Assembly: GCF_900130045.1 (NCBI RefSeq)
Contig: NZ_FQXT01000001.1
Coordinates: 310,001 to 374,000 of the forward strand
Length of the DNA: 64,000 nt
Source: Leeuwenhoekiella palythoae
GTDB lineage: Bacteria > Bacteroidota > Bacteroidia > Flavobacteriales > Flavobacteriaceae
Direction of reading: 5' to 3'
Below the pieces are notes generated by a model. It worked only from the letters and a program-made list of their open reading frames with translations, did no database searches and was not told the DNA's origin. The translations under genes were made by a program, and so were the position numbers. This document shows positions 37,856 to 46,396 of this stretch, piece by piece; position 1 is the first letter of the stretch; each line of letters opens with the position of its first letter.

Positions 37856-40800
37856 TTAAAATTTTAATTGAGCACCAAGCATTGTTGTTAATGGTCTAGG
37901 ATAGGTTCCGTAGTCAAAACCAGGGCTTAACACACCTGCTTGAAAATCTGGGTTATATCCTTTATAGCTTGAAAGAACAGCTACATTTTGAAGCGTCACA
38001 TAAAAACGTGCACTTGACATATGAATGTTTTCAACAAATGTATCTGGCAGTGTATATCCTAAAGAAATCGTATTAATTCTAAAGTAATCTCCTTTTTGCA
38101 ACCATCCCGGTCTGTTAGAATCTCTACCGTTGTTGTTAGGATCTAAGAATACCACTCTAGGAATTGTAGTATTTGTATTCTCTGGAGTCCAGCGATTTAA
38201 GATATCCTCGTGCCAGTTTGTATATCCCGTTGTTGGCATTAAGCCTTTATACAGGTTACTGTTGATGTAATTTCCGCCAGCTCCCTGACCAAAGATCGTG
38301 AAGTCAAAATCTTTGTAACGTGCTGAGATGTTGATACCGTAATTAAACGTTGGAAGTGCGCTACCTAAGAAGGTTCTATCTTCGTCTGTAATGCTTCCGT
38401 CGCCGTCAAGATCTCTAAATCGAATATCTCCAGCAGCTGTTCCGGGAGTTTGAAATGGTGCATTGTCAACCTCTTCCTGAGACTGAAAAATTCCATCATA
38501 AACCCATCCGTAATGCTCTCCTAACGATCTTCCTACCACAGTACGAGCTCCGGTAGATGAGATCAAATCAAGACCGCCAATATCCAGAACTTCGTTGTTT
38601 ACGGTATAAAAATTTGGCGCAACTTCAAGATAGAAATCTCCAAACTGCTTTCTGATCACTGCAGAAAGTTCAATTCCACTGTTTTTGATCGAACCTGCAT
38701 TAGTTAATAATTGTGAACCGATAGAACCATTAGAGATCGGGATTGGCACATAAGTAAGTACATCGTTTGAAGTGTTTGAATAATATTCTGCAGTAAAATC
38801 AACACCGCCATTAAACAATGTAGCATCAATACCTACACTACGCGTCACACGAGTTTCCCACTTGATGTCTTGGTCAACAAGAGCTGTAACTGCGGCTCCT
38901 ATTGCGCGACCGTAAGCAAAAGAATATGGAATACCACGGTTGATGGTGTTTTGATACGCGTAATTCAAAATTTCTTGGTTACCTACTTCACCAATACCTC
39001 CTCTAAGTTTTAAAGCAGTAATGAATTCAGGTAATTCAAATTCGTTGTGAATTTTCCAACCTAAACCTACAGAAGGGAAATAATCGTAGCGCAATTCTTC
39101 TCTAAATTTTGAAGAACCGTCACGTCTGATATTTGCAGTAAGCAAGTATTTATCATCAAAGGAATAATTCACACGACCTAGTAACGAACTGATCGCTGAG
39201 TTCTGAATGTCGTCATTTACACTGAAGTTTTCAGCATTTACCAGGTTCTTTACATAAGGCGCCGTTAAACCAACACCGGTTGCAGAAACATTGCGCGCAT
39301 TAAACTTCTGATAGGTTTGACCTGCTAAAACAGTAAGGTTATGTTTACCAAATTCTTTAGTCCAGTTGATCGTATTTTCGATCAAGAATGAGCTGCTCTT
39401 TCTTGAACCATACTGCAGTTGTGCGGTAGGGTTAGGAAAAAAGTATCCTAAATCGTACTGAGGAACAAACAATTGATCTTCAATATCTGTATTATCATAC
39501 TGAAGGTTTGTCTTTAATTTTAAACCTTCAATAGGCTCAAACTGTGCATAAAAATTCGCTAAAACACGATTTACTTTAGTTTGATTTTCAATAAGCGTAT
39601 TGATACCAGGAACGTTAAGTGTGATCGACTGATGAATTGTAGCATCTGCCCCGCCAAAACCTCCTAAGCGATTAGGATCGTAAACAGGAATGGTTGGCGC
39701 CGCTTGCAATAAGTCGTTTACCAAAGAAGGTCGACCACCAGGAAGTCCTATAGTAGTTGTATTGAATAATGGGTTTTCGTCAGAGTGTACGATATATACA
39801 TTCTCACCAAAATTGAATTTACCCACTTCAGTATCAGAATTCACACGGAATGAATATCTTTTATAGTCAGGTCCAGAACCCACAAGTGTTCCTTCATTGT
39901 CTAAATAGTCTAAAGACACAAAGTAGCTCGTCTTCTCAGATCCACCAGAAATATTAAAGTTGTGGTTCATGATATAACCATCCTTATATCCTTCATCCTG
40001 CCAGTCTGTATCTATATCATCTATATACAAATCTGAACTAGGATCATTACCAGGGGTCAAAGGCTGTCCTGCATTCGTTAAAAGTTCGCTGTTGATCATT
40101 TGGTATCCTTCACGATCCAACAAAGGAAGTTTTTGAGTAATGGTCTGAATACCATAATACGAGTTTACCTCAACGGCAAACTTCTTCCCTTTAGCACCGC
40201 TTTTAGTAGTGATGATCACAACACCGTTTGCAGCACGGTTACCATAAATAGCACCTGCGGTAGCATCTTTTAAAACCTGAATAGACTTAATATCATTAGG
40301 GTTGATATCACGTATTCCTCCAGAGATAGGAAAACCATCTACAACATAAAGTGGCTCTGCGCTCGCTCCTTGGCCAAAGGTTGACACCCCACGTATTCTA
40401 ACACTAGGCGAAGCACCCGGCTGACCGTCACTGGTAATAGTAACCCCGGCAACACGCCCCTGCATCATTTGTGTGACATCATTAGAAGCCTGCTTGGTCA
40501 TTTCTTCAGTATCCACAACACTAACGGCTCCCGTTAAATCAGATTTACGCTGCGTACCATAACCTACTACAACGACTTCGTCTAAAGAGGATAAAGCCTC
40601 TTCTAACGTTACAGTAAGCGAGGTCTGCTCACCCACAGTTATACGTTGCTCTTGAAATCCTAAATAGGTAAATACTAATACATCGTTTGCGCTAGCTTCA
40701 ATTGAAAAGTTACCGTCAAAGTCTGTTACCGCACCTGTAGTGGTTCCTTCAACCAGAACATTCACTCCGGGAATAGGCATATTACCGTTTGAAGACAGGA

Positions 40801-40936
40801 CGGTACCTGTAATGGTCTTGCTTTCTTGTGCTTGAGCACTCATAATGGGCGCCAAGACAATTGCGAGAAGAAATATCCCTTTCTTAAAGAGGTATTCAAA
40901 AACGCAAAGACAATCATAAAGTTTGTTTTGCTTCAT
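37856..40936 (-). CDS. susC: SusC/RagA family TonB-dependent outer-membrane transporter
   Basis: The 1026-residue protein has a signal sequence (MSAQAQ near residue 35), a carboxypeptidase-regulatory-like N-terminal domain (ITGTVLSSNGNMPIPGVNV), a TonB-box-like DEVVVVGYGTQRK, a plug (SIQVLKDATAGAIYGNRAANGVV split motif) and a 22-strand barrel ending MLGAQLKF. It imports oligosaccharides with TonB energy and pairs with the adjacent SusD. As first gene of the locus it has a promoter whose -7 box is covered by a palindrome. The N-terminal signal region is longer than usual; an internal start is possible. Confidence 0.97.
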   Translation of the reverse strand: MKQNKLYDCLCVFEYLFKKGIFLLAIVLAPIMSAQAQESKTITGTVLSSNGNMPIPGVNVLVEGTTTGAVTDFDGNFSIEASANDVLVFTYLGFQEQRITVGEQTSLTVTLEEALSSLDEVVVVGYGTQRKSDLTGAVSVVDTEEMTKQASNDVTQMMQGRVAGVTITSDGQPGASPSVRIRGVSTFGQGASAEPLYVVDGFPISGGIRDINPNDIKSIQVLKDATAGAIYGNRAANGVVIITTKSGAKGKKFAVEVNSYYGIQTITQKLPLLDREGYQMINSELLTNAGQPLTPGNDPSSDLYIDDIDTDWQDEGYKDGYIMNHNFNISGGSEKTSYFVSLDYLDNEGTLVGSGPDYKRYSFRVNSDTEVGKFNFGENVYIVHSDENPLFNTTTIGLPGGRPSLVNDLLQAAPTIPVYDPNRLGGFGGADATIHQSITLNVPGINTLIENQTKVNRVLANFYAQFEPIEGLKLKTNLQYDNTDIEDQLFVPQYDLGYFFPNPTAQLQYGSRKSSSFLIENTINWTKEFGKHNLTVLAGQTYQKFNARNVSATGVGLTAPYVKNLVNAENFSVNDDIQNSAISSLLGRVNYSFDDKYLLTANIRRDGSSKFREELRYDYFPSVGLGWKIHNEFELPEFITALKLRGGIGEVGNQEILNYAYQNTINRGIPYSFAYGRAIGAAVTALVDQDIKWETRVTRSVGIDATLFNGGVDFTAEYYSNTSNDVLTYVPIPISNGSIGSQLLTNAGSIKNSGIELSAVIRKQFGDFYLEVAPNFYTVNNEVLDIGGLDLISSTGARTVVGRSLGEHYGWVYDGIFQSQEEVDNAPFQTPGTAAGDIRFRDLDGDGSITDEDRTFLGSALPTFNYGINISARYKDFDFTIFGQGAGGNYINSNLYKGLMPTTGYTNWHEDILNRWTPENTNTTIPRVVFLDPNNNGRDSNRPGWLQKGDYFRINTISLGYTLPDTFVENIHMSSARFYVTLQNVAVLSSYKGYNPDFQAGVLSPGFDYGTYPRPLTTMLGAQLKF

Positions 40937-40974
40937 GTGAACAAAAGTTTAAAAGTTAATTATAAGTGTGTATT

Positions 40975-40992
40975 TTACATTTCCAAATGTAA
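40975..40992. promoter_or_regulatory. Candidate AraR operator (perfect palindrome)
   Basis: TTACATTT and AAATGTAA are separated by CC: an 18-bp perfect palindrome in the spacer between the divergent araR and susC genes. It covers the -7 box of the susC promoter, so a bound dimer would block RNA polymerase. An identical TTACATTT half-site lies on the araR -7 box (41128-41135). AraR as the binder is inference from position and from Bacteroides AraR biology. Confidence 0.65.
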
Positions 40993-41016
40993 GTAAAGAT
41001 ATCTCAATGAAACAAA
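40984..41016 (-). promoter_or_regulatory. susC promoter (Bacteroidota type)
   Basis: On the minus strand: TTTG at 41016-41013, a 21-base spacer, then TACATTTG at 40991-40984, matching TTTG-N19-21-TAnnTTTG. The start of transcription would fall near 40977, leaving a leader of about 40 bases before the susC ATG. Confidence 0.7.
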
Positions 41017-41103
41017 TTTATTTTAAGAAAAATTTAAACTTTAGCAGTTGAATATTTCAAAACAACATTGCGATAACGATTTTTTATTATTGTATTCTTA
41101 ACA

Positions 41104-41136
41104 TTTATTTTATTTTTACTCTTATTATTACATTTG
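41104..41136 (+). promoter_or_regulatory. araR promoter (Bacteroidota type)
   Basis: TACATTTG at 41129-41136 is a full -7 match, with TTTA (one mismatch to TTTG) 21 bases upstream. It includes a single TTACATTT half-site, so araR may be under weaker self-control. The leader would be about 40-45 bases. Confidence 0.6.
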
Positions 41137-41184
41137 CGACGGTTTAAATTCAATCTTTAATTAGCCCCGTTAATTCATTTTAAA

Positions 41185-41883
41185 ATGACAGATCAACTCA
41201 ATAATTACAACTCTGAAGATAAAGTGCTGCTTGCAGTAGATTGTATAATCTTTGGTTTTGATCAGGAAGACCTAAAAATTCTTCTAATTAAAAGGGACTT
41301 TGAACCAGAAAAAGGCAAGTGGTCGCTTATAGGTGGGTTTTTAAAAAACACAGAGACTCTAGACGACGCCGCAAACCGTATCCTGCACCACCTTACCGGA
41401 TTTGATAAAATCTATATGGAGCAGCTTTATAATTTTAGTAAGGTAGATCGTGATCCTGCTGAGCGTACCCTGTCTGTCGCCTATTACGCACTCATTAATA
41501 TTGAAGACCACGACGAGCATTTGATAGAGCAATATTCAGCGCAATGGTTTAGTATAGAAGAGGCGCCTTCACTCATTTTTGACCACGATGAGATGGTGCG
41601 CAAAGCTATTCTTCGCTTACGCAGACGCGCTATTTCTAAACCTATAGGTTTTGAATTACTTCCCGAAAAATTCACTATGCGCCAATTACAAAAGCTTTAT
41701 GAGTCTATCCTAAATGAAAAGCTCGATAAACGCAATTTTATCAATAAGGTAAATGGATTGGATGTATTGGTTAAACTAGAAGAGAAAGACATGTCTTCGT
41801 CACGCAAAGGTTCTTATCTCTATCAGTTTGATAAGGAAAAATACGATCGAAACGTTGAAGACGGAATCACGTTTAAGATCTAA
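41185..41883 (+). CDS. araR: Nudix-fold transcriptional regulator of arabinose genes (AraR, NrtR family)
   Basis: The 232-residue protein has an N-terminal Nudix-like domain and a C-terminal winged-helix region (about 150-232). The Nudix box is degenerate: GGFLKNTETLDDAANRILHHLTG (in two parts, residues 50-72) lacks the REUxEE catalytic glutamates, so it should sense a ligand and not hydrolyse nucleotides. Nudix-type AraR of Bacteroides thetaiotaomicron represses arabinose genes and is released by L-arabinose; divergence from the arabinan locus supports the same role here. Confidence 0.9.
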   Translation: MTDQLNNYNSEDKVLLAVDCIIFGFDQEDLKILLIKRDFEPEKGKWSLIGGFLKNTETLDDAANRILHHLTGFDKIYMEQLYNFSKVDRDPAERTLSVAYYALINIEDHDEHLIEQYSAQWFSIEEAPSLIFDHDEMVRKAILRLRRRAISKPIGFELLPEKFTMRQLQKLYESILNEKLDKRNFINKVNGLDVLVKLEEKDMSSSRKGSYLYQFDKEKYDRNVEDGITFKI

Positions 41884-41976
41884 GGTCATCCCATTTTATA
41901 CCATATAGCCTTTCTTAAAGCAATGCTAAAGTTTCTGTTTTGTTGAAGTTTTTACCAATTCTATTAAACAAAACTG

Positions 41977-41984
41977 TACATTTG
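41977..41984 (+). promoter_or_regulatory. Possible promoter -7 box of the carotenoid operon
   Basis: TACATTTG, a full TAnnTTTG match, lies 29 bases before the ATG of the MerR regulator. The -33 element is poor (TTTA at 41951-41954, 22-base spacing). It would drive merR-crtI-crtB-crtZ-DUF2071 as one transcript. Confidence 0.5.
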
Positions 41985-42012
41985 AGTAGATTAGAATACG
42001 CCAGATCTACTT

Positions 42013-42918
42013 ATGAATACGGTCAAGACAAATTTTAGCATTAAAGATTTAGAAAGCTTTGGCGGCATTAAAGCCCACACCATACGTATGTGGGAACGCC
42101 GATATAATCTTCTAGATCCAGATCGTACCCCCACAAACATTCGCACCTATAGTTTAGATGATTTGCAAAAACTACTCAATGTAACGTTTTTGCTAGATCA
42201 CAACTATAAAATTTCTAAGATCGCCAAAAGGTCAAGTGATGAGATTGCATCGCTAGTGGCTGAGATCGTTGAAGAGCAAGATCTGGGCGCCAACCATCAC
42301 GCGATCAATTCGTTTAAGATTGCGATGATGAATTTTGATCAACGTTTGTTTTCCCAGACGTATAATCACTTGCGACAGACGCTTGGCTTTAGTGAGCTCT
42401 TTTTTTCGGTTTTTATTCCGCTACTAGAAAAAATTGGTTTTTTATGGCAGGCAGGGGTAGTCAATCCGGCGCACGAGCATTTTATATCTAACCTAATTAA
42501 ACAGAAAATACTACTCAATCTTGATGCTTGTATCAACACCGTTGAACAAAAATCTGACAATCTTTTCGTTTTGTTTTTACCCGAAAATGAAATTCACGAT
42601 CTGGGCTTAATGTTCTTGAATTATGAATTAGAATCGCGCGGTCACAAGTGTGTTTATTTAGGGCAAAACATTCATATCGAAAATTTAAAATACATCGTAA
42701 AAACACATAACAATCCGCATTTTGTGTCCTATCTCACGGTTAATCCTTGCGATATGGGAGTAGCCAAATTTGCTGAGCATTTCAACAAAACTATAGAAGA
42801 AGAACACATTCCGCTTTATTTATTAGGTAGAATGGTTCAAAAAATTGAACAGCAAGAAATGCCTGAAAACGTCAAAATCATTAAATCTATCGAAGCCTTA
42901 TCCGATGTACTTAACTAA
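42013..42918 (+). CDS. MerR-family regulator with B12-binding domain (CarH/LitR-like)
   Basis: The 301-residue protein has an N-terminal MerR helix-turn-helix (residues 9-75, HTIRMWERRYNLL) and a C-terminal four-helix plus Rossmann cobalamin-binding module. It keeps W-x9-EH (Trp145, Glu155, His156) and the base-off motif ExHxxG (Glu193, His195, Gly198), hallmarks of CarH, which binds adenosyl-B12 and releases DNA in light. The residue after Trp145 is Gln, where CarH of Thermus has the His that becomes the light-state ligand. Position just before crtI, with a 5-base gap, suggests control of pigment genes. Light sensing itself is unproven. Confidence 0.9.
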   Translation: MNTVKTNFSIKDLESFGGIKAHTIRMWERRYNLLDPDRTPTNIRTYSLDDLQKLLNVTFLLDHNYKISKIAKRSSDEIASLVAEIVEEQDLGANHHAINSFKIAMMNFDQRLFSQTYNHLRQTLGFSELFFSVFIPLLEKIGFLWQAGVVNPAHEHFISNLIKQKILLNLDACINTVEQKSDNLFVLFLPENEIHDLGLMFLNYELESRGHKCVYLGQNIHIENLKYIVKTHNNPHFVSYLTVNPCDMGVAKFAEHFNKTIEEEHIPLYLLGRMVQKIEQQEMPENVKIIKSIEALSDVLN

Positions 42919-42923
42919 ACTGT

Positions 42924-44396
42924 ATGCCTAAAAAAATTACTATTCTTGGATCTGGATTTTCTTCACTTGCCGCTGCGAGTTACTTAGCTCAAGCCGGTCA
43001 CGAAGTTCATATCTATGAGAAAAATGCCACTTTGGGCGGTCGTGCACGACAATACAAACGCGACGGATTTACCTTTGATATGGGACCTTCCTGGTATTGG
43101 ATGCCGGATGTTTTTGACCGCTTTTTTGCTGACTTTGGTAAAAAAACCTCAGACTTTTACAACATAAGTAAACTTGACCCGGCGTATCGTGTGTATTTTG
43201 GCAAGCACGATTCTATTGCCATTGGCGATTCTTTAGGCAAAATCAAAGAAACTTTTGAAGCTATTGAACCCGGAAGTGCACAAAAATTGCAAGAATTTAT
43301 TGACGATGCCGGAAACAACTATGAAGTTGCTATTAAAGATTTGGTGTATAGACCGGGCGTTTCTCCGCTGGAATTAGTAACTCCACAAACGATAAAAAAG
43401 ATAGGAAGCTTTTTCAGTACCATCAGTCGCGATGTGCGCAAGGCATTCAAGAATCCTAAACTAATTCAGATTTTAGAATTTCCGGTTTTGTTCTTAGGAG
43501 CGAAACCTAGTGATACTCCCTCCTTTTATAGCTTTATGAATTATGCTGATTTTGGAATTGGCACTTTTCATCCAAAAAATGGAATGCACGCTGTTATTGA
43601 AGGTATGATTACTTTAGCGGAATCTCTAGGAGTACAAATGCACGCCAATAGCACTGTGGAGTCTATTGTCACCGAAAATAATATTGCAACGGGGATCACT
43701 GTTAATGGAAAAACCATTAAAGCCGATATTGTACTTAGCGGTGCTGATTATCACCATACCGAAACACTTTTACCAAAGAATTTAAGACAGTATTCTGAAA
43801 CATATTGGGGTAAAAAAACCTTTGCGCCCTCTTCTCTCCTATTTTATGTGGGATTTGATAAAAAGCTAGAGCACGTTAATCATCACACGTTATTTTTTGA
43901 TACTGATTTTGACAAGCACGCCGTAGAAATCTACGATAAACCAAAGTGGCCAGATGCTCCATTGTTCTATGCCAATTTTCCTTCAATCAGTGACATGGCT
44001 ATGGCGCCAGAAGGTAAAGAAGCTGGATTTTTCTTAATTCCACTCGCTCCGGGATTGCACGATACTCAAGATTTACGTGAGGAGTATTTTGATCGTATCA
44101 TCAATCGTTTAGAAGAACTTACGGGGCAATCGGTCAAAAAAAATATTATATTTAAAGAGTCCTTTTGCGTAAAAGACTTTGTGGAGCAGTATAATTCTTA
44201 TAAAGGCAATGCCTATGGTCTTGCAAATACCTTATTGCAAACTGCATTTTTAAGACCAAAACTAAAAAGTAAAAAAGTTGCTAATTTATATTTCACAGGT
44301 CAGTTGACAGTTCCCGGACCGGGAGTACCACCTGCCCTAATTTCCGGTAAACTAGTGGCCGGTCTAATAACTAAAAATGACAAGAAAAAGAAATGA
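42924..44396 (+). CDS. crtI: Phytoene desaturase
   Basis: The 490-residue FAD enzyme turns phytoene into lycopene (or a similar polyene). The dinucleotide-binding start (ITILGSGFSSLAAASYLA) is followed by LGGRARQYKRDGFTFDMGPSW, the flavin signature. The C-terminal TGQLTVPGPGVPPALISGK is the usual bacterial-type CrtI end. Its last 4 bases overlap crtB. Length and motifs match flavobacterial CrtI. Confidence 0.97.
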   Translation: MPKKITILGSGFSSLAAASYLAQAGHEVHIYEKNATLGGRARQYKRDGFTFDMGPSWYWMPDVFDRFFADFGKKTSDFYNISKLDPAYRVYFGKHDSIAIGDSLGKIKETFEAIEPGSAQKLQEFIDDAGNNYEVAIKDLVYRPGVSPLELVTPQTIKKIGSFFSTISRDVRKAFKNPKLIQILEFPVLFLGAKPSDTPSFYSFMNYADFGIGTFHPKNGMHAVIEGMITLAESLGVQMHANSTVESIVTENNIATGITVNGKTIKADIVLSGADYHHTETLLPKNLRQYSETYWGKKTFAPSSLLFYVGFDKKLEHVNHHTLFFDTDFDKHAVEIYDKPKWPDAPLFYANFPSISDMAMAPEGKEAGFFLIPLAPGLHDTQDLREEYFDRIINRLEELTGQSVKKNIIFKESFCVKDFVEQYNSYKGNAYGLANTLLQTAFLRPKLKSKKVANLYFTGQLTVPGPGVPPALISGKLVAGLITKNDKKKK

Positions 44397-45232
44397 AACA
44401 AATTTTTGACAACGTATCGCTAGCTTGTTCAGAGACGGTCACGCGCTCCTACAGCACGTCTTTCTCCACAGCTACAAGAATGCTCGCTCCCAGTATAAGG
44501 CAGGACATACATAACATTTATGGCTTTGTGCGCTTTGCCGATGAGATCGTAGACACCTTTCACGCCTATGATAAGGAAAGCCTTTTTAATCGATTTGAGG
44601 CTGATCTGGAAAACGCTTTAGAAGAAAAAATTAGTCTGAATCCAATTCTAAATTCTTTTCAGCACACCTTTCATACGTATAATATTGAGAAACATCTGGT
44701 AGATGCTTTTATGAATAGTATGCGTCTGGATCTTTCAAAAAGTAAATATTTAACCGAAGAAGAATACAAAAATTACATTTACGGTTCGGCTGATGTTGTT
44801 GGGCTGATGTGTCTAACGGTTTTTGTTAAGGGAGATCGAGAAAAATATGACGAACTCAAAGACTGTGCTATGAGTCTGGGTTCGGCATTTCAGAAAGTAA
44901 ATTTTTTAAGAGACTTAAAAGCTGACCACGAAGAATTGAGCAGAACGTATTTTCCAAATACGAATCTCAACGAACTCGACGAGGCTTCTAAGCAAAAAAT
45001 TATTGTAGAAATCGAAGCTGATTTTGCAAAAGGTCTTGCCGGTATTTGTAAATTGCCGGTAGAAGCAAAATTTGGCGTTTACACTGCTTATCGCTACTAT
45101 CGTAAGCTTTTAAGCAAGTTAAAAAGTACGCCATCACTTGAGATTAAAAATGCGCGCATACGCGTTCCTAATTATGTAAAGGCCTCTTTACTTGCCCGCA
45201 GTTATGTAAAGTACCGCCTAAATCTTATATAA
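44393..45232 (+). CDS. crtB: Phytoene synthase
   Basis: The 279-residue trans-prenyl synthase joins two geranylgeranyl diphosphates into phytoene. The two Asp-rich metal sites are visible: FADEIVD (Asp50, Asp54) and FLRDLKADHEELSRTYFP (Asp174, Asp178). It begins within the crtI stop (ATGA overlap) and ends 1 base before crtZ, so translation is coupled. Confidence 0.97.
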   Translation: MKQIFDNVSLACSETVTRSYSTSFSTATRMLAPSIRQDIHNIYGFVRFADEIVDTFHAYDKESLFNRFEADLENALEEKISLNPILNSFQHTFHTYNIEKHLVDAFMNSMRLDLSKSKYLTEEEYKNYIYGSADVVGLMCLTVFVKGDREKYDELKDCAMSLGSAFQKVNFLRDLKADHEELSRTYFPNTNLNELDEASKQKIIVEIEADFAKGLAGICKLPVEAKFGVYTAYRYYRKLLSKLKSTPSLEIKNARIRVPNYVKASLLARSYVKYRLNLI

Positions 45233-45233
45233 A

Positions 45234-45683
45234 ATGCAAATAGCACTCTGGATTCTCGTATTCTTACTCACCTTTGCCCTTATGGAGTTTATGGCGTGGT
45301 TTACCCATAAATATGTTATGCACGGGTTTTTATGGTCGTTACACAGAGATCATCATCATAAAGATCACGGCTCTTGGTGGGAACGCAATGATTTTTTCTT
45401 CATCTTCTACGCCTTAATCAGTATTGGCTGTTTCTTATTATGGCAATATGAAAATGTATGGATTGGTCTTCCTATAGGACTTGGTATTTTTGCTTATGGC
45501 GTGACGTACTTTATGGTACACGATATCTTTATTCATCAGCGCTTTAAACTTTTTAGAAATGCCAATAATTGGTATGCAAAAGGAATTAGACGCGCGCACA
45601 AAATACATCATAAACACTTAGGAAAAGAAGAAGGAGAATGCTTCGGGATGCTCCTTCCGCCAACGAAATATTTCAAAAAGTAA
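45234..45683 (+). CDS. crtZ: Beta-carotene hydroxylase
   Basis: The 149-residue membrane di-iron hydroxylase adds hydroxyl groups to the beta rings, giving zeaxanthin. The His clusters are present: HKYVMH (25-30), HRDHHHKDH (37-45), HDIFIH and HKIHHKH. Two to four membrane helices surround them. It needs a cyclised substrate, yet no lycopene cyclase lies in this window, so crtY must be elsewhere. It abuts the DUF2071 gene with no spacer. Confidence 0.96.
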   Translation: MQIALWILVFLLTFALMEFMAWFTHKYVMHGFLWSLHRDHHHKDHGSWWERNDFFFIFYALISIGCFLLWQYENVWIGLPIGLGIFAYGVTYFMVHDIFIHQRFKLFRNANNWYAKGIRRAHKIHHKHLGKEEGECFGMLLPPTKYFKK

Positions 45684-46394
45684 ATGAGTTTTCTTACCGC
45701 TTCGTGGAAAAAGCTATGTTTTGCGAATTACGCGATCGATCCTGAAATTCTTTTACCCTATGTTCCCGCGCATACTGAACTTGATTTTTTTGATGGGAAA
45801 TGCTACGTGAGTCTCGTAGGCTTTCTTTTTGACGATGTCAAACTCAAAGGCATTACAATTCCTTTTCATAAGCGCTTTGAAGAAATCAATCTTAGATTTT
45901 ACGTTAAGCATTTTGACGGAAAACAATGGAAACGCGGCACCGTGTTTATTTCAGAAATCGTACAGAAACCGGCAATAGCCTGGGTTGCAAACACGCTGTA
46001 TAACGAGCAATACAGTGTGTATAAAATGCACTACAAACATGATTTAAATCACGATGAGAATTTCTTCAGTTATGGCATTGAGCTCGAAGAGCAGTGGCAG
46101 CTCTTTCAGGTAGCGACTGCTCCTGAACCTACAACCTATGCTCCCGGAAGCATTACCGAATTTATCACCGAACATTTCTGGGGCTACAGTCGTAAATCAG
46201 CAACGGAAAGTTGGGAGTACGAAGTCAAACATCCGCTTTGGAAAGCTTATGACGTACTCGATTATGAGATCATTTTTGATTTTGAAAAGCTGTACGGAGA
46301 AGCCTTTGCTGAACTCGCAACCAGAGATCCTGACAGCATTCAATGTATGGATGGCTCTGCGATTAGTATAGAAGGTAAAAAACTGATCAAATAG
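45684..46394 (+). CDS. DUF2071 (YqjF-like) family protein
   Basis: The 236-residue soluble protein matches DUF2071: SFLTASWKKLCFANYAIDPEILLPYVPAHTELDFFDG (in parts), VSLVGFLFDD and INLRFYVKH. These proteins have no firmly known activity. It starts at the base after the crtZ stop, as the last gene of the pigment operon, which hints at a role tied to carotenoid handling, but co-location alone is weak support. It ends 2 bases from the convergent bshC. Confidence 0.85.
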   Translation: MSFLTASWKKLCFANYAIDPEILLPYVPAHTELDFFDGKCYVSLVGFLFDDVKLKGITIPFHKRFEEINLRFYVKHFDGKQWKRGTVFISEIVQKPAIAWVANTLYNEQYSVYKMHYKHDLNHDENFFSYGIELEEQWQLFQVATAPEPTTYAPGSITEFITEHFWGYSRKSATESWEYEVKHPLWKAYDVLDYEIIFDFEKLYGEAFAELATRDPDSIQCMDGSAISIEGKKLIK

Positions 46395-46396
46395 TA

